Position numbers and translations under genes: made by a program
In this document: positions 35,771 through 48,500 of the stretch, piece by piece
Layout: each line of letters starts with the position of its first letter
Position numbering within the stretch: position 1 is the first letter of the stretch
NCBI GenBank assembly: GCA_963580285.1
Contig: OY757011.1
Coordinates: forward strand, 120,396,440-120,460,439
DNA length: 64,000 nt
Origin: Lucinisca nassula
Taxonomy: Eukaryota; Mollusca; Bivalvia; Lucinida; Lucinidae
Direction of reading: 5' to 3'
Notes under the pieces: model-generated
The model's input: the letters and a program-made list of their open reading frames with translations, nothing else
What the model was told of the DNA's origin: nothing
Databases searched by the model: none

Positions 35771-35844
35771 TACTGTGGCAAACAGTGCAAGCTCAGATCA
35801 GACGTCGAGCTTAGATCAGGGCCTTTGCTGTCAACCCATTACGG

Positions 35845-36140
35845 CCTCCGCCCATCGGGGCTTGAAGAAATAGATTGGGCTGCATGATGCTTCCACGCAG
35901 AGCTGAAACTGACTGCACAGCACATGAGTACTAGTAAACTGCATGGGGGCTCTAAGCCTGCCCATGAAAAGTGGTGCGAGTTGGACCGTCCATGCAGATA
36001 AACTCTACTGGTTTCATTGGGTGGCAGGGCTTCAGATGTCATCTCAGTGTCGGGTAAAAGTCCCTCAAAATTGGAAGCAACGTCCGCAAAATGACCTATA
36101 CAGTGTTGACGGGGACGTTAAGCCTCCAATCAAACAAAAC
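35845..36140 (+). mobile_element. SINE family A, near full length
   Basis: From CCGCCCATCGGGGCTTGAAG to GTTGACGGGGACGTTAAGCC, then AATCAAACAAAAC. Confidence 0.8.
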
Positions 36141-36935
36141 TGTCAACCCATTAAGAAACATATCCGTGTGACAATGTTTTCTTTCTTATCTTCGAAATGT
36201 TAATTTATATCTAAAAAAACAAAACATTTTTATGATGAAAAATACAATGTCTTGGTGCGGATAACACACATTGTAACCCCTCTAAACCTCTCTTTTCTTT
36301 ATATAATGTAAAGTGGGGTTTACAGGGGTTTTATTACATGGACTTATGAACATGTTGCTTTTCTAAACAATGCAATTTTAAATAATGCAATCTGACATCC
36401 ATTAACTATAAATGTTTTTTTTTTTTTTTTTTTTTTTTAAATAATGTGGAATATCACATTCCAGAAAAAAATGGGTTTATGAGAACCGATAATATTTTAA
36501 GTACAAAAAGGCTCAATTTTAACCGTTTGACAAGAAGAGAATTTTTCTCGCTTAAAGTACGAAAACACGCAGTTCTAAAATAACTAGACGTATCTATCGT
36601 TCGATATACCCCGGGGTCATTTTCACACACAGCCGGATTAAAACACAATATTGATTACACGACAGGTATACGATAGGTATCTATCGTAGGCCTCAGTCAA
36701 AGGGAGACAACCCAATATTGACTTTCTGTGCTACTGTCACGGTTGAAGGTCATCGGGCTAATGTCAGAAATAGTTGGCCATGTAATTTTGACCCCCTTGA
36801 ACCCAACTTTTATATTGTAAAATTGGGGTTTCCGGGGGTATACCTTATTTTCTTATTTCTGCTCTAAAATATAGATTGTGGGTACTCGTTAGAACCGCCT
36901 CGATGAGGCGGTTCTAACGAGAGCCCATAATCTAT

Positions 36936-37109
36936 TGTAACGGTTATGGATAAATACCACTTCTACAGCCTTGCTGTAGGAGCCGGCTCTTTTAGCGACG
37001 CGAGTAGAGTGGTTGGCTTTTTCACGAAGTTAAGCAACGGAGATATCGGTTAGTACCTGGATGGGTGACCGCGTTGCTTGACTTCGTGGACGACCCGGTA
37101 CACGCTACA
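36936..37109 (+). repeat. 5' LTR of the TRIM
   Basis: 174 bp, starts TGT and ends ACA, identical to 37230-37403. 5S-like region at 37026-37073. Confidence 0.92.
37026..37073 (+). promoter_or_regulatory. 5S rRNA-like internal promoter (pol III type 1) in the 5' LTR
   Basis: GAAGTTAAGCAACGG, then GGTTAGTACCTGGATGGG and TGACCGC, at the spacing of 5S rRNA boxes A and C. The second copy is at 37320-37367. A TFIIIA-dependent start would be expected about 50 bp upstream, inside the LTR. Confidence 0.8.
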
Positions 37110-37110
37110 T

Positions 37111-37128
37111 TGGTGGCAGCGGTGGGAT
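37111..37128 (+). other. Primer binding site of the TRIM (tRNA-Leu)
   Basis: TGGTGGCAGCGGTGGGAT is an 18-nt perfect complement of the 3' end (including CCA) of animal tRNA-Leu of the AAG type as I know it. It begins one base after the LTR. Confidence 0.85.
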
Positions 37129-37210
37129 GGAAACAGTGCCGCTGGTTTGTTACATAGACTCCGCCCTCGGGTTTAGCCTTGTGAGGCATGTGTGACTTCG
37201 GGACGAAGTC

Positions 37211-37229
37211 AAGAGAGGAGGGGGAGAAA
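37211..37229 (+). other. Polypurine tract of the TRIM
   Basis: AAGAGAGGAGGGGGAGAAA directly abuts the 3' LTR, as required for plus-strand priming. Confidence 0.85.
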
Positions 37230-37403
37230 TGTAACGGTTATGGATAAATACCACTTCTACAGCCTTGCTGTAGGAGCCGGCTCTTTTAGCGACGCGAGTA
37301 GAGTGGTTGGCTTTTTCACGAAGTTAAGCAACGGAGATATCGGTTAGTACCTGGATGGGTGACCGCGTTGCTTGACTTCGTGGACGACCCGGTACACGCT
37401 ACA
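37230..37403 (+). repeat. 3' LTR of the TRIM
   Basis: Identical to the 5' LTR over 174 bp. 5S-like region at 37320-37367. Confidence 0.92.
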
Positions 37404-37507
37404 CTATATTTTGAGCAGAAATAAGAAAAATATCATAATTTTTCATAAAAAAAATCATTTCGGCGATAAAGGTGGCAATGTATTTGTATAGGCGTGTTTG
37501 CGTAATG

Positions 37508-38232
37508 AGGATTGATGATTTGATGTCTAGGGTTGACCTTTCCGTTCCTTAGAGCATAGGCTTATGTATAGATTCGGTATATTCGTTCAAACTGTCTCAA
37601 TTAAGTGGTACAAACGAGAATACACGGAATAAGAAAAATAAATCGCACAATTTCATCAGAAAAATTGCCGCTTGAAAGAATACATTATGCTATAAGGGAA
37701 TGAAGCACCCATCAAACACCCCAAAATCTATGTACGTTTGTTTTAAAACAAAAGCCTATATTTTTTACACGGAATGGCTAAAGTGTTCCCTAATCGTGTA
37801 ATCATGCTTTATGATTCATGTTCTGCTAAGCAGACTATTTTGTATCGACGAATAAATGTCAGTCACGTTTAGTAATGAATACTGTTAATAAGAACTTAAA
37901 TTATCCATGAAGCGATGAGTAACTCAGACAAAAAGTTTAGAAGAGATTAGTAGCACTTGGCACAACGTAACCTCTACCTCACCCAAATTATGCCAGAAAC
38001 TGTCAGGACAGCCTCACTTTCCTGAATGGTCGATTCGTTTCGCGTTAACCCTCACAAGTCTGTAGATCGATACAGCTATTTATACTGTCTTATGGCAAAA
38101 GTGTAGATCCAGGCGGATCTAAACTGTGTAGCAGTATGTCAACTGTTATGGCTAAACCACCTTCTAAGAACAGAGGTTATGCCTAAGCACATATATGGAA
38201 TAATCCAGTTCAGAAAGTTATTGGCGTAAGCA
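37508..38232. other. Presumed 3' UTR and flank of the Rho GTPase gene
   Basis: About 700 bp without a recognisable gene, downstream of the terminal exon on the minus strand. No strong AATAAA signal was located on the minus strand close to the stop. Confidence 0.45.
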
Positions 38233-38385
38233 TTAAACAATAACACATCTGTGTGAATCGCCCCGCTTTGTTGGCACCAGAACTGCACGAATAGCTTCAT
38301 CGAACACATTTTTCAGTCCTTTATGAGTCCGTGCTGAACATTCCACATATTTTACCGCCTTGATTTTATTCTTCAGAGCGATTCC
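38233..38385 (-). CDS. Rho GTPase exon 6 (terminal)
   Basis: Acceptor TTTTTCAG. Encodes [31 protein letters not shown] and CVIV, with TAA at 38233-38235. Confidence 0.93.
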   Translation of the reverse strand, partial: GIALKNKIKAVKYVECSARTHKGLKNVFDEAIRAVLVPTKRGDSHRCVIV

Positions 38386-41300
38386 CTGAAAAATAACAAT
38401 ACACTAAGTGTTTACAGATAACAGCTATTGTTATAAATTTGTTTCTTCTGAAAGGGCGAATGAAGAGGTTCTTACATGCGTGGTCATTTCATATGTAATG
38501 TTTGAAACGAGCCTTCGGCGAATTTCATAGACATGATCACACGTGTAAGATTCCGTTTATATAATGTAATAATTTTAGATCTTACTCTATTGCGGAGGAA
38601 TTTCGGTACATCACGAAAACATGCCTTTATAATTTGACCCCCTTGAACCCCACTTTTATATGGTAAAACTGGGTAAACCTTATTGTTCTTAGTTCTGTTC
38701 TAATATAGATTGTCGGTACTCGTTAGAACCGCCTCGATAAAGCGGTTCTAATGTGCAACCGCAATCAATATTTTGAGCAGAAATAACATAAATATCACAA
38801 TTTTTCAATTTAAAGTTTTTCCTTTTTGGAGGTAAAATTTACAACGTATCTGTATAGGTGTGTTTTCGTAATGGAGATCATATGGTTGTCACGGATGGCA
38901 ACATGTCGTTACACGCCAGTAACCACGTGTTATTACAGGTGTGGTCGAACCATTTTAATGATATGCCGTTATCCACTAAATAACGGCGACGTTATATGAG
39001 CCCCGCCAAGCGAATTTGTGTCTTCGAGCATTCCGTCATGACAAATTTTAACTGCGCATGCCCAGCCATTCAGAGGGGCCAGGGATATGGCTTTCTGTCT
39101 GAAGGTTCATCTTTATTCACTGCTTGTATGAGCGAGCAGCGAAGGTTCTGGCGAGACTGCGCGGATGCGCAGGCTCGCCTGAACCTTCGCTGCTCGCATA
39201 GGCGATAAGTACCAAAATCGCTTGACGGGGCCCATGTGATAAACTATTAATATATGACCGAAACATAAATTTCATAGAGGATCATGTATTATTGAATTTG
39301 CCGAGCAATTTGTCTCTTTTCCTCAACGAGATTTATACATGTAATAATATACCAGCACAAATGCAAGATTCTGTTTATCATTTGACATTCAAAACACATT
39401 TCATTTAGGAGTTTTTAACAAAAAAAAAAACGTCTATATTTCGCTTTTAGTAAACTCAACGTCGTTAAGGACGTTGTAGATGAACCGTTACGGGGCGTAT
39501 CTAACCAATTTGCATACTTAATCCACTAGTGGATTATCGAATTTATTACATAGAGTTTATTACATTCTCAGGCGCGACGTCATACGATAAATACTTTTCC
39601 AGCTGCTGTTCAAAACTAACTGAACCAAAGTAAAAAAAAAAAAAAAAAAAAAACAGCTACAAACTGACCACTAATAATCAAGAAAACGAGATAGGAGACT
39701 TTGGGTCTGTTGTTTCATGTTTATGTTTCTTTCCCTTTGGTTTCTCTGATGGGAGCTGTGGGTTAATTGTATCGATTCCTGATCATTGCATCCACTTCTA
39801 CTTTATTTGTTTCCCGTAACTCCATACGAGCCGAAAAATTTAACTCTTATCCTGCTGTTCACGACAACCCTTTTCTTTGCAAAAAGTGTAGATCCAGATC
39901 AGATGAAGAAGCCAAATGTTTGACATTCAGTTTATGAATTTGTAGAAATAAATTACATCAAGTAATCGGATTGGTTCAAAGTCAGAAATGGGTGTGGCTA
40001 AACTGAATATTCAGCAAGAGAAGGGTTAATTGTGTAAACCGCGGCGGAAGAGGAGGATGAAGGTTGTATCTCCGTGAAATCGGTTTAAATCCCCGGCCAT
40101 TATAACTGGCCTTTTCAAGACGATATTATCGTTCCGGTTTCGTTTGGTTTTATTATTGGTGCTGTTCAGTTTTTAAATGTTTTGATTTTAACACTTCAGT
40201 GTGACCAAATTATTAACCCTTATCTTGCTGAATACTCATTTTAGCCACAACCATTTCTGACTTTGAACCAATCAGATTACTTGATATAATTTATGTCTAC
40301 AAATTCATAAACTCAATGTCAAACAGTGTAGATCCAGCCATTTGATCTGTATAAGAGAGGGGTTGTCGTGAACAGCAAGATAAGGGTAAAGTTCAGTAGA
40401 GGTAACTGAAGAGATGCTATTTCGGCTTGTCGTCTGTGATTTTGATGTTTATTAAGGGGAATGGGAACACCTGTGAGATTTTCCGCCATTTTTCAAAGGG
40501 AGACAACATTCGGGACGTTCCTGTTTGCTTTTCTATAAGCCCTGTCCCACTGAAAAAGGGGTCTACTCTTAAAGGTAAGAATTTGCTCCTCAGGAGCAAA
40601 TTATTTCCTTTAAGAGTTGACCCCTGTTGACGTGGGAGGCAAACATATTTTTGCAGGAGTTGCCTCCCCTGAATGTGTTCTCATTCCCCTTAAAGGTGCA
40701 TTATTGAGCTATCCGGAAAAAATGTTTCCAAAAATAAAATACATATAGCCGGTATTTTTCTTTAAAACAATAAAAATGAATGCATTTTATGCAAAAATGC
40801 GAACAATTATGATGACAGGTAAACGAGTTTGAGAGGGATTCTCTAACTAGGTTTCGAACACTAGTTAGATATATTTTTAGTTCGTGACAAAAATAGAATC
40901 CCCATATATGACGTTATGCGACGTTCATTTTTGGCCTTGTTTGCTTAGGCCATGCCTGGATCGGAAAAAAATATGACGTTGAATACCATGCCATAAGTAA
41001 CTACACTCAGAGACGATACTACGGAACCCGGGAAGGGACATGATTTTTTTTTATTTTATAAGTTGTGCGCACAAGATAATATCTTGTGCGGACAAGATAT
41101 TATCTTGTTCGGACAACATATTATCTTGTGCGGACAAGATATTATCTTGTGCGGACAACATATTATCTTGTGCAGACAAGATATTATCTTGTCCGCACAA
41201 GATATTAAGTTGTGCGAACAAGATATTATCTTGTCCGCACAAGATAATATGTTGTCTGCACAACATAGATCTTGTGCAGACAAGATATTATCTTGTTCGC

Positions 41301-42551
41301 ACAACTTATTATCTTGTGCGCACAAGATATTATCTTGTCCGCACAAGATAATATCTTGTGCGCACAAGATAATATGTTGTCCGAACAAGATAATATCTTG
41401 TCCGCACAAGATAATATCTTGTTCGCACAACTTCCCAAGATCTATGTTGTGCAAACAAGATAATATGTTGTGCGGACAAGATATTATCTTGTGCGGACAA
41501 GATATTATCTTGTTCGCACAAGATAATATGTTGTCCGAACAAGATAATATCTTGTCCGCTCAAGATATTATCTTGTTCGCACAACATAATAAAAATAAAA
41601 AATCATGTCCCTTCCCGGGTTCCGTACGATACTGTCGCCATGTATGTTTAAAGTCAAAGATTTATTTTTAGAACAGAAATTCCGAACACATGTTCAGAGC
41701 GAAGGGTAAACACGAATGTAAACGACCATTTTCACAAAGTTCTGAAGCTGTATTTGGCTCCAAAAGTGTACATATGACAAAGGAGTATGCATTGAAGATT
41801 AAAACCAGAAAAAAAAAATGAGACCCGGTAGCTCAATAATGCACCTTTAAGATGTGTTTGTCCGTCTTTCCCTTTGATGTTTGGGTTCTGCTTTGATTAG
41901 TTTCTAAAGTATCTGTACTCATTTGACTTCCTTTGCCTATCTTTCTGTCTGTAATATAGAAGCCTCCGTGTGTATTGGTTACGCTACTCGCCTTGTAAAC
42001 GCGGGATTGCAGGATCAATCCCGGGCTTCTACAGACTTTCGGATGAGTCTTTAAACCGAGCTCCCGTCTCCGTATGACCTTAGCTTTTGGTAGGACATAA
42101 AACTCAAACCACTCACTCTGTATGTAATGCGTTCTTCGGTTCAACTACTATGCTTTCTTTCATACCGCTGTGGCTAGTTTGATTTTGCTGTGTGGCGGAA
42201 TGTTGGGCACCCTCTTTTTTAAGGAGTTAAGCTAAGAAAACTTTTTTATCTTTCCCGCCAGTTTTCGTTCAGCGCGAAATCATCGCGTTAGTGTTTGCGT
42301 CACAAACAACATACCAACATAAATCAATCTTATGCGTCTTCTGAATGTGGAATTCTCCATACAAAGCAAAGAGATACTCGGCAATGCAAAGAGATACTCG
42401 AACATTGAGAAAAAGAAACTGATTTGGCTGCAAGTAATAAGCGCAACAGGAAACAATGTCAACGTTTATCACCATTGTTTGAACGTTAAATGATGTCAGC
42501 TTGTTGTGGGAAACAAATTTGCGACGTTGCATTAAAACACTCGGGTGTGCC

Positions 42552-42582
<31 letters not shown>

Positions 42583-45500
42583 ACACACCTTCTTTAAACG
42601 AAATGTTAAACGGATGAGTCCGTTCTTTGGTTTTCATTACGAAAACACGCCTATACAAATACATTGAAAATTTGACCGCCAAAAAAATGAAAAATTTCAG
42701 ATGAAAAAATTGTGGTATTTTTATTATTTCTGCGCAAAATATAGATTGTGGGTAGTCATTAGAACCACCTCATCAAGGTGGTTCTAATGAGTACTCACCA
42801 TCTGTATTTTGCAGCCGAAATAAGAAAGATAAGGTTTACCCCTGTAAACCCCAGTTTTACTATATAAAAGTGGGGTTCAAGGGGGTCAATATTGTACAGG
42901 CGTGTTTTTGTGATGTAATGACTATCTTTACTGTGACGCTTTCGCCAAACTCAAAGGTGCAATCCAAATTTCCTTATACTTATCGATAAGTGGAATTTTC
43001 AAGCCTTTTATTGCAGGAAAGTTCTTTTGTTTTTAGTAACATAATTTTGTATTGAAGGTCTTCGTGGTATAATTTGAGATTTTGCTCAGATATATGGCAA
43101 CTATATATACTGTAAAATTCCTATATTAAGACCACCTTTGGTCGTCCCTGACCAGAGGGCATTGTGTGCAGAAAACACGAAGAAAGAATAACTGAACCCT
43201 TCTAAATAGGCTATTGAAGCAGAATTAGTCTTATTTTTAGGTGGTCTTAATAGCGGAATTTCACTGTATATGCAATTCTATACAAACCTCTGCTGAAGAT
43301 ATAACTTCTTTATGGTTGTGTTTTGACTTGCCATCCCGTAAATCCGTTTTGGTTCCAACTAGAACTATGGGAATGTTTGGACAATGATGCTTCAGTTCTG
43401 GCTCCCACTGAAACAACAATAACATTTCTATCATTACGCATTCAAGTCCGTATACATACATTGTATATACTGAACATCCCTGAACCCCACTTTAAATGAG
43501 AAACAAGAAATAGAACACCAGGCGTCTCAAACAAGTATCAACAATCAAAAGTTGGAAAAAAATAACAAGAAAAACACATTTCCTTGAAAAGAAAATACTA
43601 TTTTCAGAGTTATGAAGGTACTGCCTTCATTTGTGCGTTTAACTAAAATTATGCGATAGATCTACCACGTTTCTGAATTTTGATGAAAATGATGGATGCA
43701 AACCTATAACAGTAGGAATTTACTACATGTAGCTAGTCTGGCCCAGAAAAATAGTGTACAGCTCTATGGTGTATTCCTTGCTTCCAACGGATAACCCTTT
43801 TATAGAACATACTTAAGGGGAATGGGAAAACCTGGCTGATTTTTTCCGCCGTTTTTCAAAGGGAGACAAGTTTCGTGACTTCCTGTTACCCTTTCTATAA
43901 GCCATGTCCCACGGAAAAAGGGGTCTACTCTTAAAGGAAAGAATTTGCTCCTCAGGAGCAAATTCTTTCCTTTCAGAGTTGACCCCTATTGACATGAGAG
44001 ACAAAAATACTTTTTCAGGAGTTGTCTCCCCTGAAGGTGTTCCCATTCCCCTTAAATGTCTGCAAAATTACGATGGTTTATTTAGGTTTGTTTTATGAAT
44101 ATCAAAGGGACAGACAAATGGTAAGCTTGGATATTAATTGATTTTGTTGAGGTTCAACGACAGGTCAACCCGTATTAGTCATTTTGCGTCATCTCTCAGA
44201 GAAAGGGAGAAAAAAGATAGAAAAAAGAAGAGGAAATGAAAGTGAAGGATAGGAAAGAAAGAGGAAAAATGTATGGAAGTGTAGAAACTGAAGAAATAAC
44301 AACATCTCCATCTACCCTTACCTCAGACCTTGTCCATCTGTAACCCAATATATGTTTGACATCCCAGTGACGCATTATACACGACACCTTCGCCCCAATA
44401 AGCTTGGGTTATTTATCGATGCGGCGGTTGTAACGAGTACCCACAATCTATGTTTTTGAGCAGATATAACAACAATGATGAATACCCCTGTAAACCCCAA
44501 ACCCAAGTTATACTGTATAAAAATAGGGTTTAAGGGGGTCAACCACAGAAAAACAGTCAGGCGTATTTCCATCAATGATAAAGGTTGCTACTAATTATAT
44601 ATGGGCTGCATGATGCTTCCACGCAAAGCTGAATCTGGCCCGCACATTAGTACTGGTAAACCGCTTAGAGGATCTAAGCCTGTCCAGGAACCGCGGTGCG
44701 AGGCGGACCGTCCATGCTAATACTAATAAACCCTTTTGGTTTCATTGGGCGACAGGGCTTGAGATGTCATTTCATCTCAATCTCGGGTAAAAGTCCTACA
44801 GAATTGGAAGCAACGTCTCCAAAATGACCTTTACAGTGTTGACGGGGACGTTAAACCTCAAATCAAACAAACAAATACTACTTATTTGAGCCACTAGGGT
44901 GTGTATTTGGAGCAATTAAAAAATAAAATAATAAAAAAAATACTTTCGTTTTCATTCAGATTCCTGGCAGGTAAGGATCATTTAAAAGATTTAAAAGAAA
45001 TGTTGTCCTAAAGCTTAACTGAAGTAAGTTGGTCCCGGCAATATACAACTTAATGAGTAAATACAGAAATTACGTGATTGATGAAAAATTATTAGCTGAC
45101 GTCATCATGTTATTAGGAGCATCATTTAATAGAATTCCCACTTTATATAGAAATTGTTGATTTATCTGGTAATGCATGAGGCATTTTCTCCAAAACATAG
45201 ATTGTGTGAACTCGTTATAAACGTCTCAATGAAGGAGCTCTTAAAGAGAAGCAAAGCGCTATAATTAGGGCACACACTATCACTACTATTCTTTCACATC
45301 ACTAAAAGTCCCCCTATGTAACTGTAACTTCCTTAAACCCCACTTTTATATAGTAATATTGTGGTTTACAGGGGTACACATTATTTTTTCTTATTTCTGC
45401 TCAAAAACAATGCAGAGGCGGTTCTAACAAGTTTCCACAATCTATGGTTTTAGCAGAAATATAAAAAATGTCAGAATTTTTTTCTGAAAATTTTCCCTTT

Positions 45501-48500
45501 CTTTGGTGGAAAAATTTTCAATACATTTATATCATTAGGTGTGGTTTCGTAATGAAAAAAAAAAGCATTTTCATAGACATGTAAATAAAAATCAAAACTG
45601 AGTTCCTTTAAGAGCAATGAAAACATTCATAAGAAGGAAGATGGGTCATACTACGTAGTTTCGGCTAATAAAGCCTCATCAGTGACCCTGTAATGATCCG
45701 GCAAAGAAAGCCAGAGGAAACATACTGCAATTTTGCGAATTTCGAATAGACAGGATTATTTCATTTGGGTGCATTGTCCTAATATTTTCGAACTGACATT
45801 TTTCTGACCATAGTTGAGGTATAACCACAAAAAAATGCCTCTTAAAATATATTGAATTTGTTTCCAACGAAAAATGAAGATTTTTAGATAAAAATATTCT
45901 GATACTTTTCAAATTTCTGCTCAAATTATATATTGTGGGTATTTGTTAGAACCGCCTTAGCAAGGCAATATGGTTCTAACGAGTACCCACGATCTATGTT
46001 TTTGAACAGGAATAAGAAAAATAATGTATACCCTTTAACCCCCCCAATTTTACAGCATGAAAGTGGGGTTTAAGAGGGGTCAAACTTATTATAGGCATGT
46101 TTTGTCTTCGTGATGTATTGGACTAAACGAAATGTCAACATACAGCCCAATCCATGTGCAGGTACATTGCTACATGTACTATTTTAAGGGGAATGGGAAC
46201 ACCGGGCATATTTTTCCGCCATTTTTCAAAGGGAGACAACTTTCGGGACTTCCTATTCGCTTTTCTATAAGCCATGCATGTCCCACTGAAAAAGGGGTCA
46301 ACTCTTAAAGGAAAGAATTTGCTCCTCTGGAGCAAATTCTTTCCTTTAAGAGTTGACCGCTATTGACATGGGAGACAAATATACTTTTGCAGGAGTTGCC
46401 GCCTCTGAAGGTGTACCCATTCCCCTTAAATCACATTAATTTAATCGAGATAAAAATGTATACGAAACATTTGTTATATGTATAGAAACATTTGTTATAT
46501 GTATAGAAACATTTGTTATATGTTTACCTTTTGTTTGACATTGTCATAGCTATCCCGACTTATCACAGAGAAACATACCAGGAAGACATCCTGTAAAGAA
46601 AGGAAACAGCAGTAACAGCCCCTAAACCTCGCCATTGTCAAACTGGCACAATAGACGTCTTAACTACTTAAATAAAGTACAGAAATCGCTGCCGAACTTG
46701 CAATGTTTTGAAATGCCTGATGCCCCTTTTATTGCACCTGGGTCTGTGAAAAGCTAAAATGTGGAAGATCAAACTGGTCATTTATAAGAGGATAAATGCA
46801 TTCTTTGAACATGCAGATATATCGTTGAAACAGCAGATCAGTATGAGTTAATGTTATCTCTCATGGCTCCAAACGACAAGTTTGTCATTTTTTGGCTTAT
46901 TTTTGCACCACGCAATGGTATTTCTGCGCTAAACCTTAATTGTGGTTTTCGTCGCCTTTAATAAAAAAAAAAACACTCCTTTTCAAATATTTAGAAAATT
47001 TTACCCCCAAAAATTGAAAATTTTCAGATAAAAAAATCTGATATATATTTTTCATATTTCTGCTCAAAACAGATTGTGGGTACACGTCAGAACCGGTTCT
47101 AACGAGTGACCACAATCTATGTTTTTGATCAGAAATATGGAAAATAATGTATACTTCTGAAAACCCCTGTTTTACTGTATAAAATAGGGGTTGGGGGTCA
47201 AAATTATATAGGCAAACATTCGTGATGGGAACTGCCAGTTCGGTACGGTAATTAGACCAAATTTTCCCCTGCACAAAGTATAGTTTCACGTGAAAGATCA
47301 TAACACAGATTTCTTGCATAAAATGTCTCTATAACTATCAATGGGATGTCACTCCTTTTCCACTGTACAAACTGATTTCACACACATTCCGACACGTTAC
47401 TGTCAATTCATCTCCTTCAGCCCTTAGTTTACCGGGCCTTGTCTGATTCTTAAGACGACAAGATAGAATAATCGAGAACACCACATTTCAATGTGTCCCA
47501 CCATCTACATGTAATAGGTACATGCCGTCAAAAGATTATCATGTTTTTTTGTGTGTTTTTTTCGGAAATCATACGAAGTACATGTATCAACCAAAGACTC
47601 GTAATATTTAAACGACAATTGAGTTGCAAGAGGCTCGACCTTCATATTTTAATCGTTTCACCTTCCATGGCGTACCTTCACCCTATATGACGAAAATGAA
47701 AACGTCATAAGCATGTTTTCGCCCAGCGATGAGGGGCATAAATGTAAATATAAACAAGAGCACCGCATGCGGATGCCAACGCTCGCTGCAAAATGTCTAA
47801 GTCGAAAAATGGGCATAACTGTGCCAAAAATATTTTGAGGGTTACCTCACCTATTGGTATGAGTTCCCCTTTTCATATTGAACAACCAGTCCGAGTTTCA
47901 AGTAAATATGTTCAGTAATGACAGAGATATTACAAAATGTCCAAGTTTTTGCACGACGATGACGAAAAAATTCTAAGTCGAAAAAGGGGCATAACTGTGC
48001 CAAAAATATTTTGAGGGTTACCTCACCTATTGGTACGAGTTCCCCTTTTCATAATGAACAACTAGTTCGAGTTTCAAGTAAACATGTTCAGTAATGACAG
48101 AGGTATTACAAAATGTCCAAGTTTTTGCACGACGACGACGCAAACGACACCAGAGCTATGACAATACATCGTCAGCCGAGCTAAAAATAAACTTAGTTTT
48201 TTTTTCTACTTTTCATGAAAGTATGAAAGACAGCGAGTTGCAAGCAAAGTTTATATGGACCCCTTCGGGGTTCATTTACTTTGACCCTCCGCGTTCATAC
48301 TTAGCAGAAAAATAGAATAGAATTCATTTCTTAAATATTAACACTTCCAGTGTAAAGTCTTATGTAAACCCATAAAAATGTAGTTCATACTTCCATGAAC
48401 GCATCGAATCACATGATTTTCAGTGACGTCAAAGGACGTCATTCTAAACAATGGTTCTCTACGGACGTTGGTTACGTCAACGCTGTTCCGCTCTTTGTAG

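Larger units (their letters stand above)
36936..37403 (+). mobile_element. TRIM retrotransposon with 5S rRNA-derived promoter in its LTRs (Cassandra-like)
   Basis: A 468-bp element with two identical 174-bp LTRs (TGTAACGG to CGCTACA), a 120-bp internal region, a primer site and a purine tract. It is flanked by CTAT on both sides (36932-36935 and 37404-37407), and the family P empty site confirms a 4-bp duplication. There is no coding capacity. Each LTR contains a stretch matching the 5S rRNA internal promoter: AAGTTAAGCAACGG (box A region), then exactly eleven spacer bases after AAGCA as in 5S, then GGTTAGTACCTGGATGGG and TGACCGC (box C). This layout is that of plant Cassandra TRIMs; the present primer site is tRNA-Leu. 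Identical LTRs indicate recent insertion. It needs a partner element for reverse transcription and integration. Confidence 0.9.
36779..37507. mobile_element. Family P element split by the 5S-bearing TRIM
   Basis: The left half runs from GTAATTTTGACCCCCTTGAA to the palindrome CGCCTCGATGAGGCGG and CATAATCTAT. The right half resumes at CTATATTTTGAGCAGAAATA and ends TATAGGCGTGTTTGCGTAATG. Uninterrupted relatives (53344-53624) read straight through ATCTATATTTT, giving a paralogous empty site. Confidence 0.85.

Noticed and set aside
37026..37073. True 5S rRNA gene
   Set aside because: Only about 48 bp around the internal promoter resemble 5S; the 5' and 3' thirds are unrelated and the stretch lies within an LTR present twice.
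41040..41671. Open frames of 60-202 codons on both strands with CGQDIIL or SCADKIL repeats
   Set aside because: The 21-bp period of the palindromic units keeps frames open; it is a TIR element.
48094..48315. 73-codon frame
   Set aside because: It lies in a dispersed repeat and foldback element; no domain and no conserved start.
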